From contig NZ_MZGV01000034.1 of NCBI RefSeq assembly GCF_002029235.1, positions 1-47,104 of the forward strand: a stretch of DNA of 47,104 nucleotides, given 5' to 3'. The position numbers and the translations under genes are program-made. Shown piece by piece: positions 27,525 through 35,067 of this stretch; positions within the stretch are counted from its first letter, which is position 1, and each line of letters opens with the position of its first letter. This stretch comes from Clostridium oryzae (GTDB lineage Bacteria > Bacillota > Clostridia > Clostridiales > Clostridiaceae). The notes beneath the pieces were generated by a model, which worked only from the letters and a program-made list of their open reading frames with translations, was not told the DNA's origin and did not search any database.

Positions 27525-28625
27525 TTAAGGTTTTACTGCATTACGTATTTTACTAATTTCACTAGTTTTCATACCAAATGCTGTATTAACTTTGATTTCA
27601 CCATTTTTTAGTTTATCTTCGATCTTTTGAACTTTTGTCTGTATATTTTTAGGAACTAATTGATTGTAGAATTCGTTCTTAGCGATTCCAACTCCGCCTT
27701 CTTTAAAGCCTAATTTTTCATGTTTACCGTATTTTAATGTTCCGTTTTTAGCCTTTTTTACTGCTCTAAGTAAAGCCATATCTATCTTCTTAGTTGCAGA
27801 AGTTACTATATGCTCTGCTTTCTTCTTATCACTGTCCTTAAACATTTCTGCTTGGTCTGAATCAACACCTATAGCATATTTATTCGTATTTTTAGCTGCG
27901 TCAAGTAATCCTAAACCTGTTCCGCCTGCTACGTTAAAGCTTATATCTACGTTAGAATTATACTGCAGTAATCCAAGCTCTTTTCCCTTTCCAGGGTTAG
28001 CAAAATCTCCAGCATAAGCAATATTAACTTTTATACTAGGATCAACATATTGAGCACCTTGAATGTACCCAACTAGGAAATCATTTATTCCTGGTATATC
28101 CATACCGCCTAAAAATCCGATAACCTTGTCCTTGTTTACATTAGGCATATTTGAAGAAGTAACTAATGCTGCTAATGAACCAGAAAGGAAGGATAATTCA
28201 TTTGTAGCATAATCCATTGAATAAACATTTTCAGGAGTTTCTGTTATTGTTGTATCGTAGTTAATAAATTTTTTATCCGTATTATCTTTTGCTGCATCAT
28301 TCAATATTTCAGTAGCATCTCCACCGGATATGATTACATCATAATCTTCACCGCATGCATCTTGTACAGCTGGCTGCCATTTTGTCTTGTCTCCGCCCAT
28401 TTCAATTACTTTTGTAGTTGCATTGAGTTCTTTTTCTATAAGCTTCATGCCTTTATTTGCAGCATCAAAGTAAGATTTGTCACCAAGATTTCCAGGAACT
28501 AGTAAGACTACTTTTAAGCCTTTCTTTTTTGAACTGCTGCCGCCTTTTTGGCTACATGCAGCCAAGGCAAATGTGAATGTGAAAATCATCAGCATAGCAA
28601 TTACGGTTTTGATAGTTTTTTTCAT
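27525..28625 (-). CDS. BMP-family nucleoside-binding lipoprotein
   Basis: A 366-residue lipoprotein, the extracellular binding subunit of the importer. Signal peptide with lipobox ALAAC (Cys24), then a Ser/Lys linker and a two-lobed periplasmic-binding fold. Typical family features are VVLLVPGNLGDKSYFDAANKG near the N-terminus, IISGGDATEIL, and FLGGMDIPGINDFLVGYIQGAQ. Members related to BmpA, PnrA and YufN bind purine nucleosides. The start is the ATG at 28625 with GGGGGT upstream; a longer frame from a GTG would include this ribosome site. It follows the ribokinase gene by 29 bases. Confidence 0.93.
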   Translation of the reverse strand: MKKTIKTVIAMLMIFTFTFALAACSQKGGSSSKKKGLKVVLLVPGNLGDKSYFDAANKGMKLIEKELNATTKVIEMGGDKTKWQPAVQDACGEDYDVIISGGDATEILNDAAKDNTDKKFINYDTTITETPENVYSMDYATNELSFLSGSLAALVTSSNMPNVNKDKVIGFLGGMDIPGINDFLVGYIQGAQYVDPSIKVNIAYAGDFANPGKGKELGLLQYNSNVDISFNVAGGTGLGLLDAAKNTNKYAIGVDSDQAEMFKDSDKKKAEHIVTSATKKIDMALLRAVKKAKNGTLKYGKHEKLGFKEGGVGIAKNEFYNQLVPKNIQTKVQKIEDKLKNGEIKVNTAFGMKTSEISKIRNAVKP

Positions 28626-28654
28626 TTCTTTAGTACCCCCCACATTAATTATTG

Positions 28655-29569
28655 TTAGTGTTTTATAAAATTATTTACCTCTGTCAAGGATGGCAGAGAA
28701 TTAATAGCACCACTTTTAGTAACGCTTAGAGCTGCAGCAGACATAGCAAACTCTATGCTTTCATTCATGCTTTTATCATTTGCTAGCATAAAAGTTAAAG
28801 CTCCATTAAAACAATCACCAGCACCAGTAGGATCTATAGCATTAACCCTATGTGCTTCAAACTTATGACAAAGAGAATTTGATATATATAGTGCACCAGC
28901 TTCTCCTAAAGTCACTATAATTTGCTTCAAGCCCTTCCTAAGTAATTTTTTAGCAGAAGTTATAATGTCAGCTTCTGTTTTTATTTCCATACCAGTTAAA
29001 ACTTCTAACTCTGTCTCGTTAGGTGTTATGATATCAACAGCTTTTAATATATCTTCAGATATTTTTGCCGCTGGAGCTGGATTCAATATAATATATTTAT
29101 TAAATTCTTTTGCTCTCTTTATAACGTGTTCTACAACTGCTAAAGGTATTTCAAGTTGCAGTAAGATTATGTCTGAACCTTTTAAAATGTCTATATTACT
29201 CTCAATATCTTCTATTGTTAGATATTGGTTAGCCCCTGGTACAACAGTTATGGCATTATCCGCATTTTTATCTATTTCAATGAGCGCAAATCCAGTTTCT
29301 ACACCTTCTTTTGTCAATATGCAGTCTGTCTTTACTCCTTCTCTTTCGAGAACTTCCTTAAACTGTAATCCCTCTTTATCATCACCTATCATTCCAAGCA
29401 TTGATACGTTACCCTCTAGTCTGGCCAAAGTTACTGCTTGGTTTGCACCTTTTCCCCCAAAATAGTTTTTTAAATCAGTGCCTATAACAGTTTGACCAAC
29501 TTTAGGGATACTCTCAACACTGACAACTCTATCTATATTAAGACTTCCTATTACTAATACTTTCTTCAC
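28655..29569 (-). CDS. rbsK: Ribokinase
   Basis: A 304-residue PfkB-family sugar kinase that converts ribose and ATP to ribose-5-phosphate. It has the N-terminal GGKGANQAVTLARL substrate motif, a central ITPNETELEVLTG segment, and the C-terminal ATP/catalytic motif DPTGAGDCFNGAL with the base Asp. Its length equals that of characterised ribokinases. GTG start with AGGAGG 7 bases upstream. The start lies inside the end of the LacI-type gene (32-base overlap), so the two are co-translated. With the nucleoside hydrolase at the end of the operon, it completes the path from nucleoside to pentose phosphate. Confidence 0.95.
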   Translation of the reverse strand: MKKVLVIGSLNIDRVVSVESIPKVGQTVIGTDLKNYFGGKGANQAVTLARLEGNVSMLGMIGDDKEGLQFKEVLEREGVKTDCILTKEGVETGFALIEIDKNADNAITVVPGANQYLTIEDIESNIDILKGSDIILLQLEIPLAVVEHVIKRAKEFNKYIILNPAPAAKISEDILKAVDIITPNETELEVLTGMEIKTEADIITSAKKLLRKGLKQIIVTLGEAGALYISNSLCHKFEAHRVNAIDPTGAGDCFNGALTFMLANDKSMNESIEFAMSAAALSVTKSGAINSLPSLTEVNNFIKH

Positions 29570-30575
29570 GCATTTTCCTCCTGCACGTAGAATTTCTTAT
29601 TTTCAATTTAGGTGATAAAACTATATTTTCACCATTCTTTTTACCTTCAAGTATATCAATAATCATTTCTACTGACATATAACCCATTTCATAGTTGGGC
29701 TGCTTAACTGTGGTAAGTTCTGGTGTAACCATAGTAGCAACGGTTATATCATCAAATCCTACTACGCTTACTTGTTCTGGAACTTTGATGTTGTTCTTTT
29801 TCAATGCTTTGATAGCACCAAGAGCTATCAAGTCATTTCCGCAGAAAATTGCAGTAAAATCTCTCTTCCCAATTAATTCACCTACAGTACCAACTGCCCA
29901 ATCGCTTTGAAAGTCGCCAACAAATACATTATTGTCATCATACTTAAGACCATTATCTTCAAGAGCATCTTTATATCCCTGCAATCTGTATCTTGAGATA
30001 CTTAAGTTTAAAGGACCTGACAAAACTAATATATCCTTGTGTCCAAGTTCAATAAGATACTTTATAGCATCATAAGCACCACGATAACTATCAATAGATA
30101 TGAATCCCTTAATACCATTTATATTTGTTTCTCTGTCTATTGCAATAACGGGCACTGGTATGGAAATTTGCGTTTCAAGATTTTTATCTCTACTTACAGC
30201 AGCTGCTAAAACAATTCCATCTACCATCTTTTCTACAAGTGCATTTATATATTTTATTTCTTTTTTAATATCATCATCAGAATTACAAAATATAAGATTA
30301 TAGTCTTTTTCACTGGCCTTATCTTCTGCACCCCTAACTAACTCTGTAAAAAATGGATTTCTAACATCTGGTATGATGAGCCCGATAGTTTTTGTCTTTT
30401 TTGTAATCATACTTTGAGCTAACTTATTCGGAATATAGTTATATTCTTTAATAATGTTTTTCACCCTAGTTTTAGTCGTTTCACTTATATCATTATCTTT
30501 GTTATTTATAATCTTTGAAACAGTGGTTACAGATACCTCTGCTAATCTTGCAATATCTTTTATCGTAACCGACAT
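29538..30575 (-). CDS. LacI-family repressor of the nucleoside/ribose operon
   Basis: A 345-residue regulator. The N-terminal helix-turn-helix reads VTIKDIARLAEVSVTTVSKIINN, with the hinge NYIPNKLAQSMITKKT. The rest is a periplasmic-binding-type ligand domain (TIGLIIPDVRNPFFTELVRG...) like RbsR and CcpA relatives. The start is the ATG at 30575 with AAGGAG 8 bases upstream; a frame starting at a GTG nine bases earlier overlaps this site. A 33-bp perfect palindrome lies immediately upstream over the transcription start, so it represses its own operon. Ribose or a nucleoside product is the likely inducer. The short C-terminal tail (CRRKMREESISNRKS) overlaps rbsK. Confidence 0.94.
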   Translation of the reverse strand: MSVTIKDIARLAEVSVTTVSKIINNKDNDISETTKTRVKNIIKEYNYIPNKLAQSMITKKTKTIGLIIPDVRNPFFTELVRGAEDKASEKDYNLIFCNSDDDIKKEIKYINALVEKMVDGIVLAAAVSRDKNLETQISIPVPVIAIDRETNINGIKGFISIDSYRGAYDAIKYLIELGHKDILVLSGPLNLSISRYRLQGYKDALEDNGLKYDDNNVFVGDFQSDWAVGTVGELIGKRDFTAIFCGNDLIALGAIKALKKNNIKVPEQVSVVGFDDITVATMVTPELTTVKQPNYEMGYMSVEMIIDILEGKKNGENIVLSPKLKIRNSTCRRKMREESISNRKS

Positions 30576-30587
30576 ATCATTCACTCC

Positions 30588-30620
30588 TTACTGTAACGTT
30601 TTACTAAAACGTTACAGTAA
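30588..30620. promoter_or_regulatory. LacI-type operator, 33-bp perfect palindrome
   Basis: The two 16-base arms around the central C at 30604 are exact reverse complements. The core half-site is TGTAACGTTTTA. Each half is itself nearly palindromic about ACGT, as in ordinary LacI-family operators, so the element may hold two abutting sites 13 bases apart. It overlaps the predicted transcription start of the lacI-rbsK operon. Confidence 0.88.
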
Positions 30621-30648
30621 ATATAACATATTTCCGCACGTTTTTCAA
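30620..30648 (-). promoter_or_regulatory. Promoter of the nucleoside operon
   Basis: Minus strand TTGAAA (30643-30648), 17 bases, TATATT (30620-30625). The start of transcription would fall inside the 33-bp palindrome, consistent with repression by blocking. Confidence 0.75.
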
Positions 30649-30735
30649 TAATTTTTATAAAATATTCGCGTTTTTTGTTTGAAATTGATTTATTAGGTCA
30701 TTTTTGATATTATTTATTTATCATTTCACTTATAT

Positions 30736-30747
30736 AAAAACGTTTTT
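30736..30747. promoter_or_regulatory. Possible secondary LacI operator
   Basis: AAAAACGTTTTT is a perfect 12-bp dyad with the same ACGT centre as the main operator halves. It lies about 42 bases upstream of the rightward -10 box. The A/T-rich background makes this a weak call. Confidence 0.35.
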
Positions 30748-30788
30748 TTACTCTTTAGGAAGTTATGTTTTTTTGTAAGTAAGTTAGG

Positions 30789-30794
30789 TATAAT
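30789..30794 (+). promoter_or_regulatory. -10 box for the ADP-ribosylglycohydrolase-like gene
   Basis: A perfect TATAAT about 94 bases before the start codon. The -35 region (TGTTTT at 30766-30771) is poor. Confidence 0.4.
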
Positions 30795-30887
30795 AAAATA
30801 TCCTTCGATATACAGAATTTACTTACTCAAGTTCTTTGTATTCAGCATATTAAATACTACTCCAATATTAAAATGAGGATGGATATT

Positions 30888-33023
30888 ATGAGAAGACTAC
30901 AAGAAAATTATGTAGAAAAAATTTATGCGGGCTTGCTTGGCAAAATTATAGGTATTAGACATGGTTCAAATATTGAAGGCTGGAGTTATGAAAGAATAGA
31001 AAAAGTCTACGGAGAAATAACAGACTATTTATTCAATTTCAAAAATTTTGCTGCTGATGATGACAGTAACGGACCTTTGTTTTTCATCCGGGCATTGGAA
31101 GATTATGCATATGAAAATGAATTAACACCCGAACATTTAGGGTTAACTTGGCTTAACTATATACCCTATGAACATGGATTTTTTTGGTGGGGTGGATATG
31201 GAAAATCTACGGAACACACTGCGTATATAAATTTGAGAAATGGAATTCCTGCACCTCGATCTGGCTCAATAGAACAAAACGGCCCTACAGTAGCCGAGCA
31301 AATTGGCGGCCAGATATTTATAGATACCTGGGGATTGCTCGTACCTGATGACTATAAATTAGCAGCTGAATATGCTAAGAAAGCTGCAAGTGTTTCTCAT
31401 GGCGGAAATGGAATATATGGAGGTATGTTTGTAGCCGCATGTATAAGTGCTGCTTTTTCGAAAAAAGATATTGATGAGATTATACAGTGCGGCCTTTCTG
31501 TAATTCCGAGCGATTGTGAATATGCAAAAATGGCACATGATATAATAAACTGCCATAACAGCCATCCTGACAATTGGAAAGAATGTTTTAAATTCATACA
31601 GGATAACTATTCATATGGTCATTATCCTGGAAACTGCCACATCATACCTAACTCTGCTGTAATAATGCTGTCTTTATTATATGGTAATGGAGATTTTTCA
31701 AAATCAATTAATATATGCAATATGTGTGGATGGGATACGGATTGCAATGTGGCAAATGTCGGTACAATTATTGGTGTTAAAAATGGTCTTGAAGGAATCG
31801 ACTACAAATGGCGAAAACCTATAAATGATTTAGTTATCTGTTCCAGCGTGATAGGCAGTTTAAATATACTAGATATCCCACAATGTGCTCTCTATATATC
31901 AAAATATGGATATAAGATTGCTAATGATTTATCTTACGGTAAATATGTAGATGCTCTAAGCGGCAGTGGAGCAAAATATAATTTTAATCTTCCGGGTTCA
32001 ACCCACGGATTCCGTATTGAATCAGACGACAGTGAAAGCATGAATTTATCACTTCTTCATAGTGATTCAGTATTTCACAGTGGTAACGGCGCTCTAAAAA
32101 TATCTGGTAGTACAATGGCCTATGGAACAGAAATAAAAGTATTTAATAAAACGTATTATAGGCCAGACGATTTTAATGACAGCAGATATGATCCTGCTTT
32201 TTCTCCAACTCTGTATCCGGGCCAAACTATTAGCGGGCATATAATGCTTGATAAAGAATCAGAAACTGGAGCTGCAGCCTGCCTATATGTGAAGGACGGT
32301 AATAGCGGCAAATATTATGAATCTTGTGCTATCCAATTAGAGCCTGGTACATGGCAGAAGTTAAATTATGATATTCCTAGAATCGATGGTGCATGTTTAG
32401 AGGAGATGGGTTTCAAAATAATATCAAAGGATGGATTTAGGCAAACGCTGATTGCATATATAGATGACGTTGATTTTAATGGCTTGGCTGATTATAGCAT
32501 TGACTTCGGCAAAGAAAAAATTGAATTTTGGAATAACCTTCATCAGGAAGTAAGTCAGTTTACGTATTTAAAAGGTATTTGGACCTTAGAAGACGGTGAA
32601 CTCAGCGGCAGCTGCAGTGACTATGGTGAAGCGTACACTGGTGGTTATGATTGGGAAGATTATGGTTTTCAAGCTACAGTAATTCCTAAGTTAGGAAATC
32701 ATCATAATATTAATTTTAGGGTTCAGGGGGCAATGCGTTCCTATGCGTTAGGATTAGCGGAAAATAATAAGTTATTACTGTATAAAAATCACAATGGATA
32801 TTCTGAATTAATGCAAACAGTTTTTGAGTGGAGTCATAATGCGGCCTATACATTTTGTGTGAATGTGTGCGGCAATAATATTAAGGTGTTCTATAAAGAT
32901 AAGTTAATATTGGAATATACTGATTCTGATAAGCCGTTTTTAAAGGGACAAATAGGCGTGTCCGTTAAAGAGGGCAGCCACTGCCATTATAAAGATTTTG
33001 CTATTTTCCCGATTCATATATAA
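30888..33023 (+). CDS. ADP-ribosylglycohydrolase-family protein with C-terminal beta-rich half
   Basis: A 711-residue cytoplasmic-looking protein with no signal peptide. The N-terminal 330 or so residues follow the ADP-ribosylglycohydrolase (ARH/DraG) fold: GLLGKIIG near the start, FAADDDSNGPLF as the first metal motif, VSHGGNGIYGGMFVAA in the middle, and WDTDCNVANVGTIIGV as the second metal motif. These enzymes remove ADP-ribose or hydrolyse related ribosyl bonds with two magnesium ions. The C-terminal 360 residues are beta-rich and look like two carbohydrate-binding or concanavalin-like sandwiches (FRIESDDSESMN..., then GIWTLEDGELSGSC... to the end), unusual for this family. The ATG at 30888 follows GAGGATGG. 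It is divergent from the nucleoside operon and probably shares its repressor. Confidence 0.82.
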   Translation: MRRLQENYVEKIYAGLLGKIIGIRHGSNIEGWSYERIEKVYGEITDYLFNFKNFAADDDSNGPLFFIRALEDYAYENELTPEHLGLTWLNYIPYEHGFFWWGGYGKSTEHTAYINLRNGIPAPRSGSIEQNGPTVAEQIGGQIFIDTWGLLVPDDYKLAAEYAKKAASVSHGGNGIYGGMFVAACISAAFSKKDIDEIIQCGLSVIPSDCEYAKMAHDIINCHNSHPDNWKECFKFIQDNYSYGHYPGNCHIIPNSAVIMLSLLYGNGDFSKSINICNMCGWDTDCNVANVGTIIGVKNGLEGIDYKWRKPINDLVICSSVIGSLNILDIPQCALYISKYGYKIANDLSYGKYVDALSGSGAKYNFNLPGSTHGFRIESDDSESMNLSLLHSDSVFHSGNGALKISGSTMAYGTEIKVFNKTYYRPDDFNDSRYDPAFSPTLYPGQTISGHIMLDKESETGAAACLYVKDGNSGKYYESCAIQLEPGTWQKLNYDIPRIDGACLEEMGFKIISKDGFRQTLIAYIDDVDFNGLADYSIDFGKEKIEFWNNLHQEVSQFTYLKGIWTLEDGELSGSCSDYGEAYTGGYDWEDYGFQATVIPKLGNHHNINFRVQGAMRSYALGLAENNKLLLYKNHNGYSELMQTVFEWSHNAAYTFCVNVCGNNIKVFYKDKLILEYTDSDKPFLKGQIGVSVKEGSHCHYKDFAIFPIHI

Positions 33024-33136
33024 TAAATTAGAGTATGGTGAAGGTAGAGAGGATTAATAGTATGGAGAAAAGCAAAATTGATTAACTAATAGGGCTGATA
33101 GCCGGATTTTATTATCTTTTGTCCTGTTCATTGTAG

Positions 33137-33171
33137 ATAAACCCTGTTTCTTTTCTAGAAACAGGGTTTAT
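33137..33171 (+). terminator. Terminator of the ADP-ribosylglycohydrolase-like gene
   Basis: A perfect 14-bp stem (33137-33150 with 33158-33171) containing AAACCCTGTTTC, with a 7-base loop and a short TTTA tail. Confidence 0.8.
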
Positions 33172-33199
33172 TTACATTAATATGAATGATTAATATAAT
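33171..33199 (+). promoter_or_regulatory. Promoter of the dipeptidase gene
   Basis: TTTACA (33171-33176), a 17-base spacer, TATAAT (33194-33199): close to consensus, about 150 bases before the start codon. Confidence 0.6.
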
Positions 33200-33352
33200 A
33201 TGTGAAACAAAATTATAAGTACAGCGTATTATTACGTAAGACGAATTAGCTAAGTAAAAATTGTATGTGAAGGTAAAATATATAAAAATAAAAGCTAGAA
33301 AACTTACAGCTATGCGTCAATTTTTTTAAATAAAGTAAAAAGGGGAGTTCCG

Positions 33353-34834
33353 ATGAAAACGAGAAAGATATTTAGTAGAATCACTGCTGGTTTAATTGCA
33401 GTGAGTGTAATTTCACCAGCGATGGAGGCTTTTGCATGTACTACAGTTATTGCTGGTAAAAATGCTACTGCTGATGGTTCCACAATAATAGCGAGAAACG
33501 ATGATTGCAATCCATCAAAACCAGATTATTTTGTTGTAAGAAAAGCAAAAGAAAATGCTAGAAATGCAGTTTACAAATCTAAACAAAACAAGTTCTATTG
33601 CAAACTGCCTAAACATCAATATAAGTATACTGCTACTCCATATTGGACTGATGCCAAAGGCCAGTACGATGAAGCTGGAACTAATGAAAAGGGAGTAGGT
33701 ATGAGCGCTACGGAATCTACTGTTTCTAATGATAATGTATTAAAAGTTGATCCTTTTGATGAGACACATGGAATTCAGGAGGATACTATGGTTACCGTTG
33801 TGTTGCCATACATAAAGTCTGCGAGAGATGGAGTTAAAAGATTAGGTAAGATTGTAACAGAGCAAGGTGCTGGAGAAGGAGATGGAATAATATTCTCTGA
33901 TAAAAAAGAAATATGGTATATGGAAATTGGTTCAGGACATGAATGGGTAGCAAGGAGAGTTCCGGATGACTCTTATGCAGTAGTTGCAAACCAGGTTTCT
34001 ATTGAAGATATAAACTTTAATGATAAAGATAATTACATGTATTCTAGTGACATAAAATCTTTTGTAGATAAGAATAAATTAAATCCTAATAAAGATGGAA
34101 AGTTTATATTCAAAGATATATTTGGTACTAACAATGATGAAGACGCTGAAGTGAATATTCCAAGAGTATGGGATGGACAAAGGATCTTATCTCCATCACA
34201 GACAAAGGATCAAGAAATAACATCTAAAAACATTCCAATGTTTCGTACACCTGATAGAAAGATAACAGTAGCTGATGTGGAGCAAGTACTTAGTTCACAC
34301 TTTAACGGAACTAAGTATGATACAATAACAAATGCCGATAATACCGGTATTACATATAGACCTATAAATGTTCCTTTTACAGAAGAATCACATATAATCC
34401 AATTTAGACCTAATATGCCTAATCAGATTTCAGGGATACAGTGGCTAGCTCTTGCAACACCGGAAACTAGTGTGTATGTTCCGTTTTATGCGGGCATTAC
34501 AACAACACCCAAGACTTATCGTATAGGAACAGACACACCAGATACTAAGTCAGCCTACTGGACTTATCGTACTACGCAAGTGCTGGCGGCACCATACTAT
34601 AATGAATTTCTTAGTGATTTTATAAGACCTGTTCAAAAGGATATCGACAAGGAGTTTAATTATAGCATAGCGGCTGTGGATAAAAAGGCTTTAAAAATAT
34701 ATAAATCTAGTCCTAACAAGGTGGCCGCTTATCTTAACAAAGCAAGTGAACAGAATGCTGATTATGCCTTAGATAAATTTAGGAAATTAAATAAAATGCT
34801 GCTTAAAAAGTCTACAGTTTTTTGGCCTCGTTAG
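33353..34834 (+). CDS. Exported C69-family dipeptidase
   Basis: A 493-residue peptidase of the C69 (PepD/dipeptidase A) family, an N-terminal-nucleophile hydrolase. Most bacterial relatives are cytosolic and begin Met-Cys. Here a signal peptide of 28 residues ends in AFA, directly before Cys29 (ACTTVIAGKNATADGSTIIARNDD), so signal cleavage itself would expose the catalytic cysteine. Other family features are TNEKGVGMSATES, EGDGIIFSDKKEIWYMEIGSGHEWVARRVPDDSYAVVANQ in pieces, and HIIQFRPNMP near the C-terminus. It should hydrolyse dipeptides outside the membrane. The ATG follows AAAAAGGGGAG. It is a single gene with its own promoter and terminator-like hairpin. Confidence 0.92.
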   Translation: MKTRKIFSRITAGLIAVSVISPAMEAFACTTVIAGKNATADGSTIIARNDDCNPSKPDYFVVRKAKENARNAVYKSKQNKFYCKLPKHQYKYTATPYWTDAKGQYDEAGTNEKGVGMSATESTVSNDNVLKVDPFDETHGIQEDTMVTVVLPYIKSARDGVKRLGKIVTEQGAGEGDGIIFSDKKEIWYMEIGSGHEWVARRVPDDSYAVVANQVSIEDINFNDKDNYMYSSDIKSFVDKNKLNPNKDGKFIFKDIFGTNNDEDAEVNIPRVWDGQRILSPSQTKDQEITSKNIPMFRTPDRKITVADVEQVLSSHFNGTKYDTITNADNTGITYRPINVPFTEESHIIQFRPNMPNQISGIQWLALATPETSVYVPFYAGITTTPKTYRIGTDTPDTKSAYWTYRTTQVLAAPYYNEFLSDFIRPVQKDIDKEFNYSIAAVDKKALKIYKSSPNKVAAYLNKASEQNADYALDKFRKLNKMLLKKSTVFWPR

Positions 34835-34865
34835 AAATATATCAGATTATTTTAAAAACAAAGAA

Positions 34866-34905
34866 CAGAAACGCAGAGTTGATATTGATCAACTCTGCGT
34901 TTCTG
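34866..34905 (+). terminator. Hairpin after the dipeptidase gene
   Basis: A perfect 18-bp stem (34866-34883 with 34888-34905) with a 4-base loop, about 30 bases after the stop. Only an A/T-rich tail follows, without a T run. Confidence 0.7.
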
Positions 34906-34975
34906 CATTATTAATATAAATAAAATTTATTGTAAGAAAGCAATATATTAGAAAAATACTGATAATATCCAATTA

Positions 34976-35004
34976 TTGACAACTGATAAACTAGAAACTA
35001 TACT
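34976..35004 (+). promoter_or_regulatory. Promoter of the mannanase-esterase gene
   Basis: TTGACA (34976-34981), exactly 17 bases, TATACT (34999-35004). Transcription would start near 35011, giving a leader of about 57 bases. Confidence 0.75.
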
Positions 35005-35067
35005 ATAATTGATTAAATTTATCTGTGCACGGAGAGGTTTATCAGTACTTGATTTTATGGAGGAAAT

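Larger units (their letters stand above)
30576..30887. other. Divergent control region between the LacI-type and ADP-ribosylglycohydrolase-like genes
   Basis: It contains, from left to right, the operon ribosome site, the 33-bp operator, the leftward promoter, an A/T-rich stretch, a shorter AACGTT-centred dyad (30736-30747), a rightward TATAAT (30789-30794) and the ribosome site GAGGATGG of the rightward gene. No other coding sequence is seen. Confidence 0.6.
33024..33352. other. Intergenic region
   Basis: It holds the terminator of the preceding gene (33137-33171), a promoter that begins in the terminator's tail (33171-33199), and a leader of about 145 bases for the dipeptidase gene. The leader is A/T-rich and I see no riboswitch-like structure in it. 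Confidence 0.5.
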
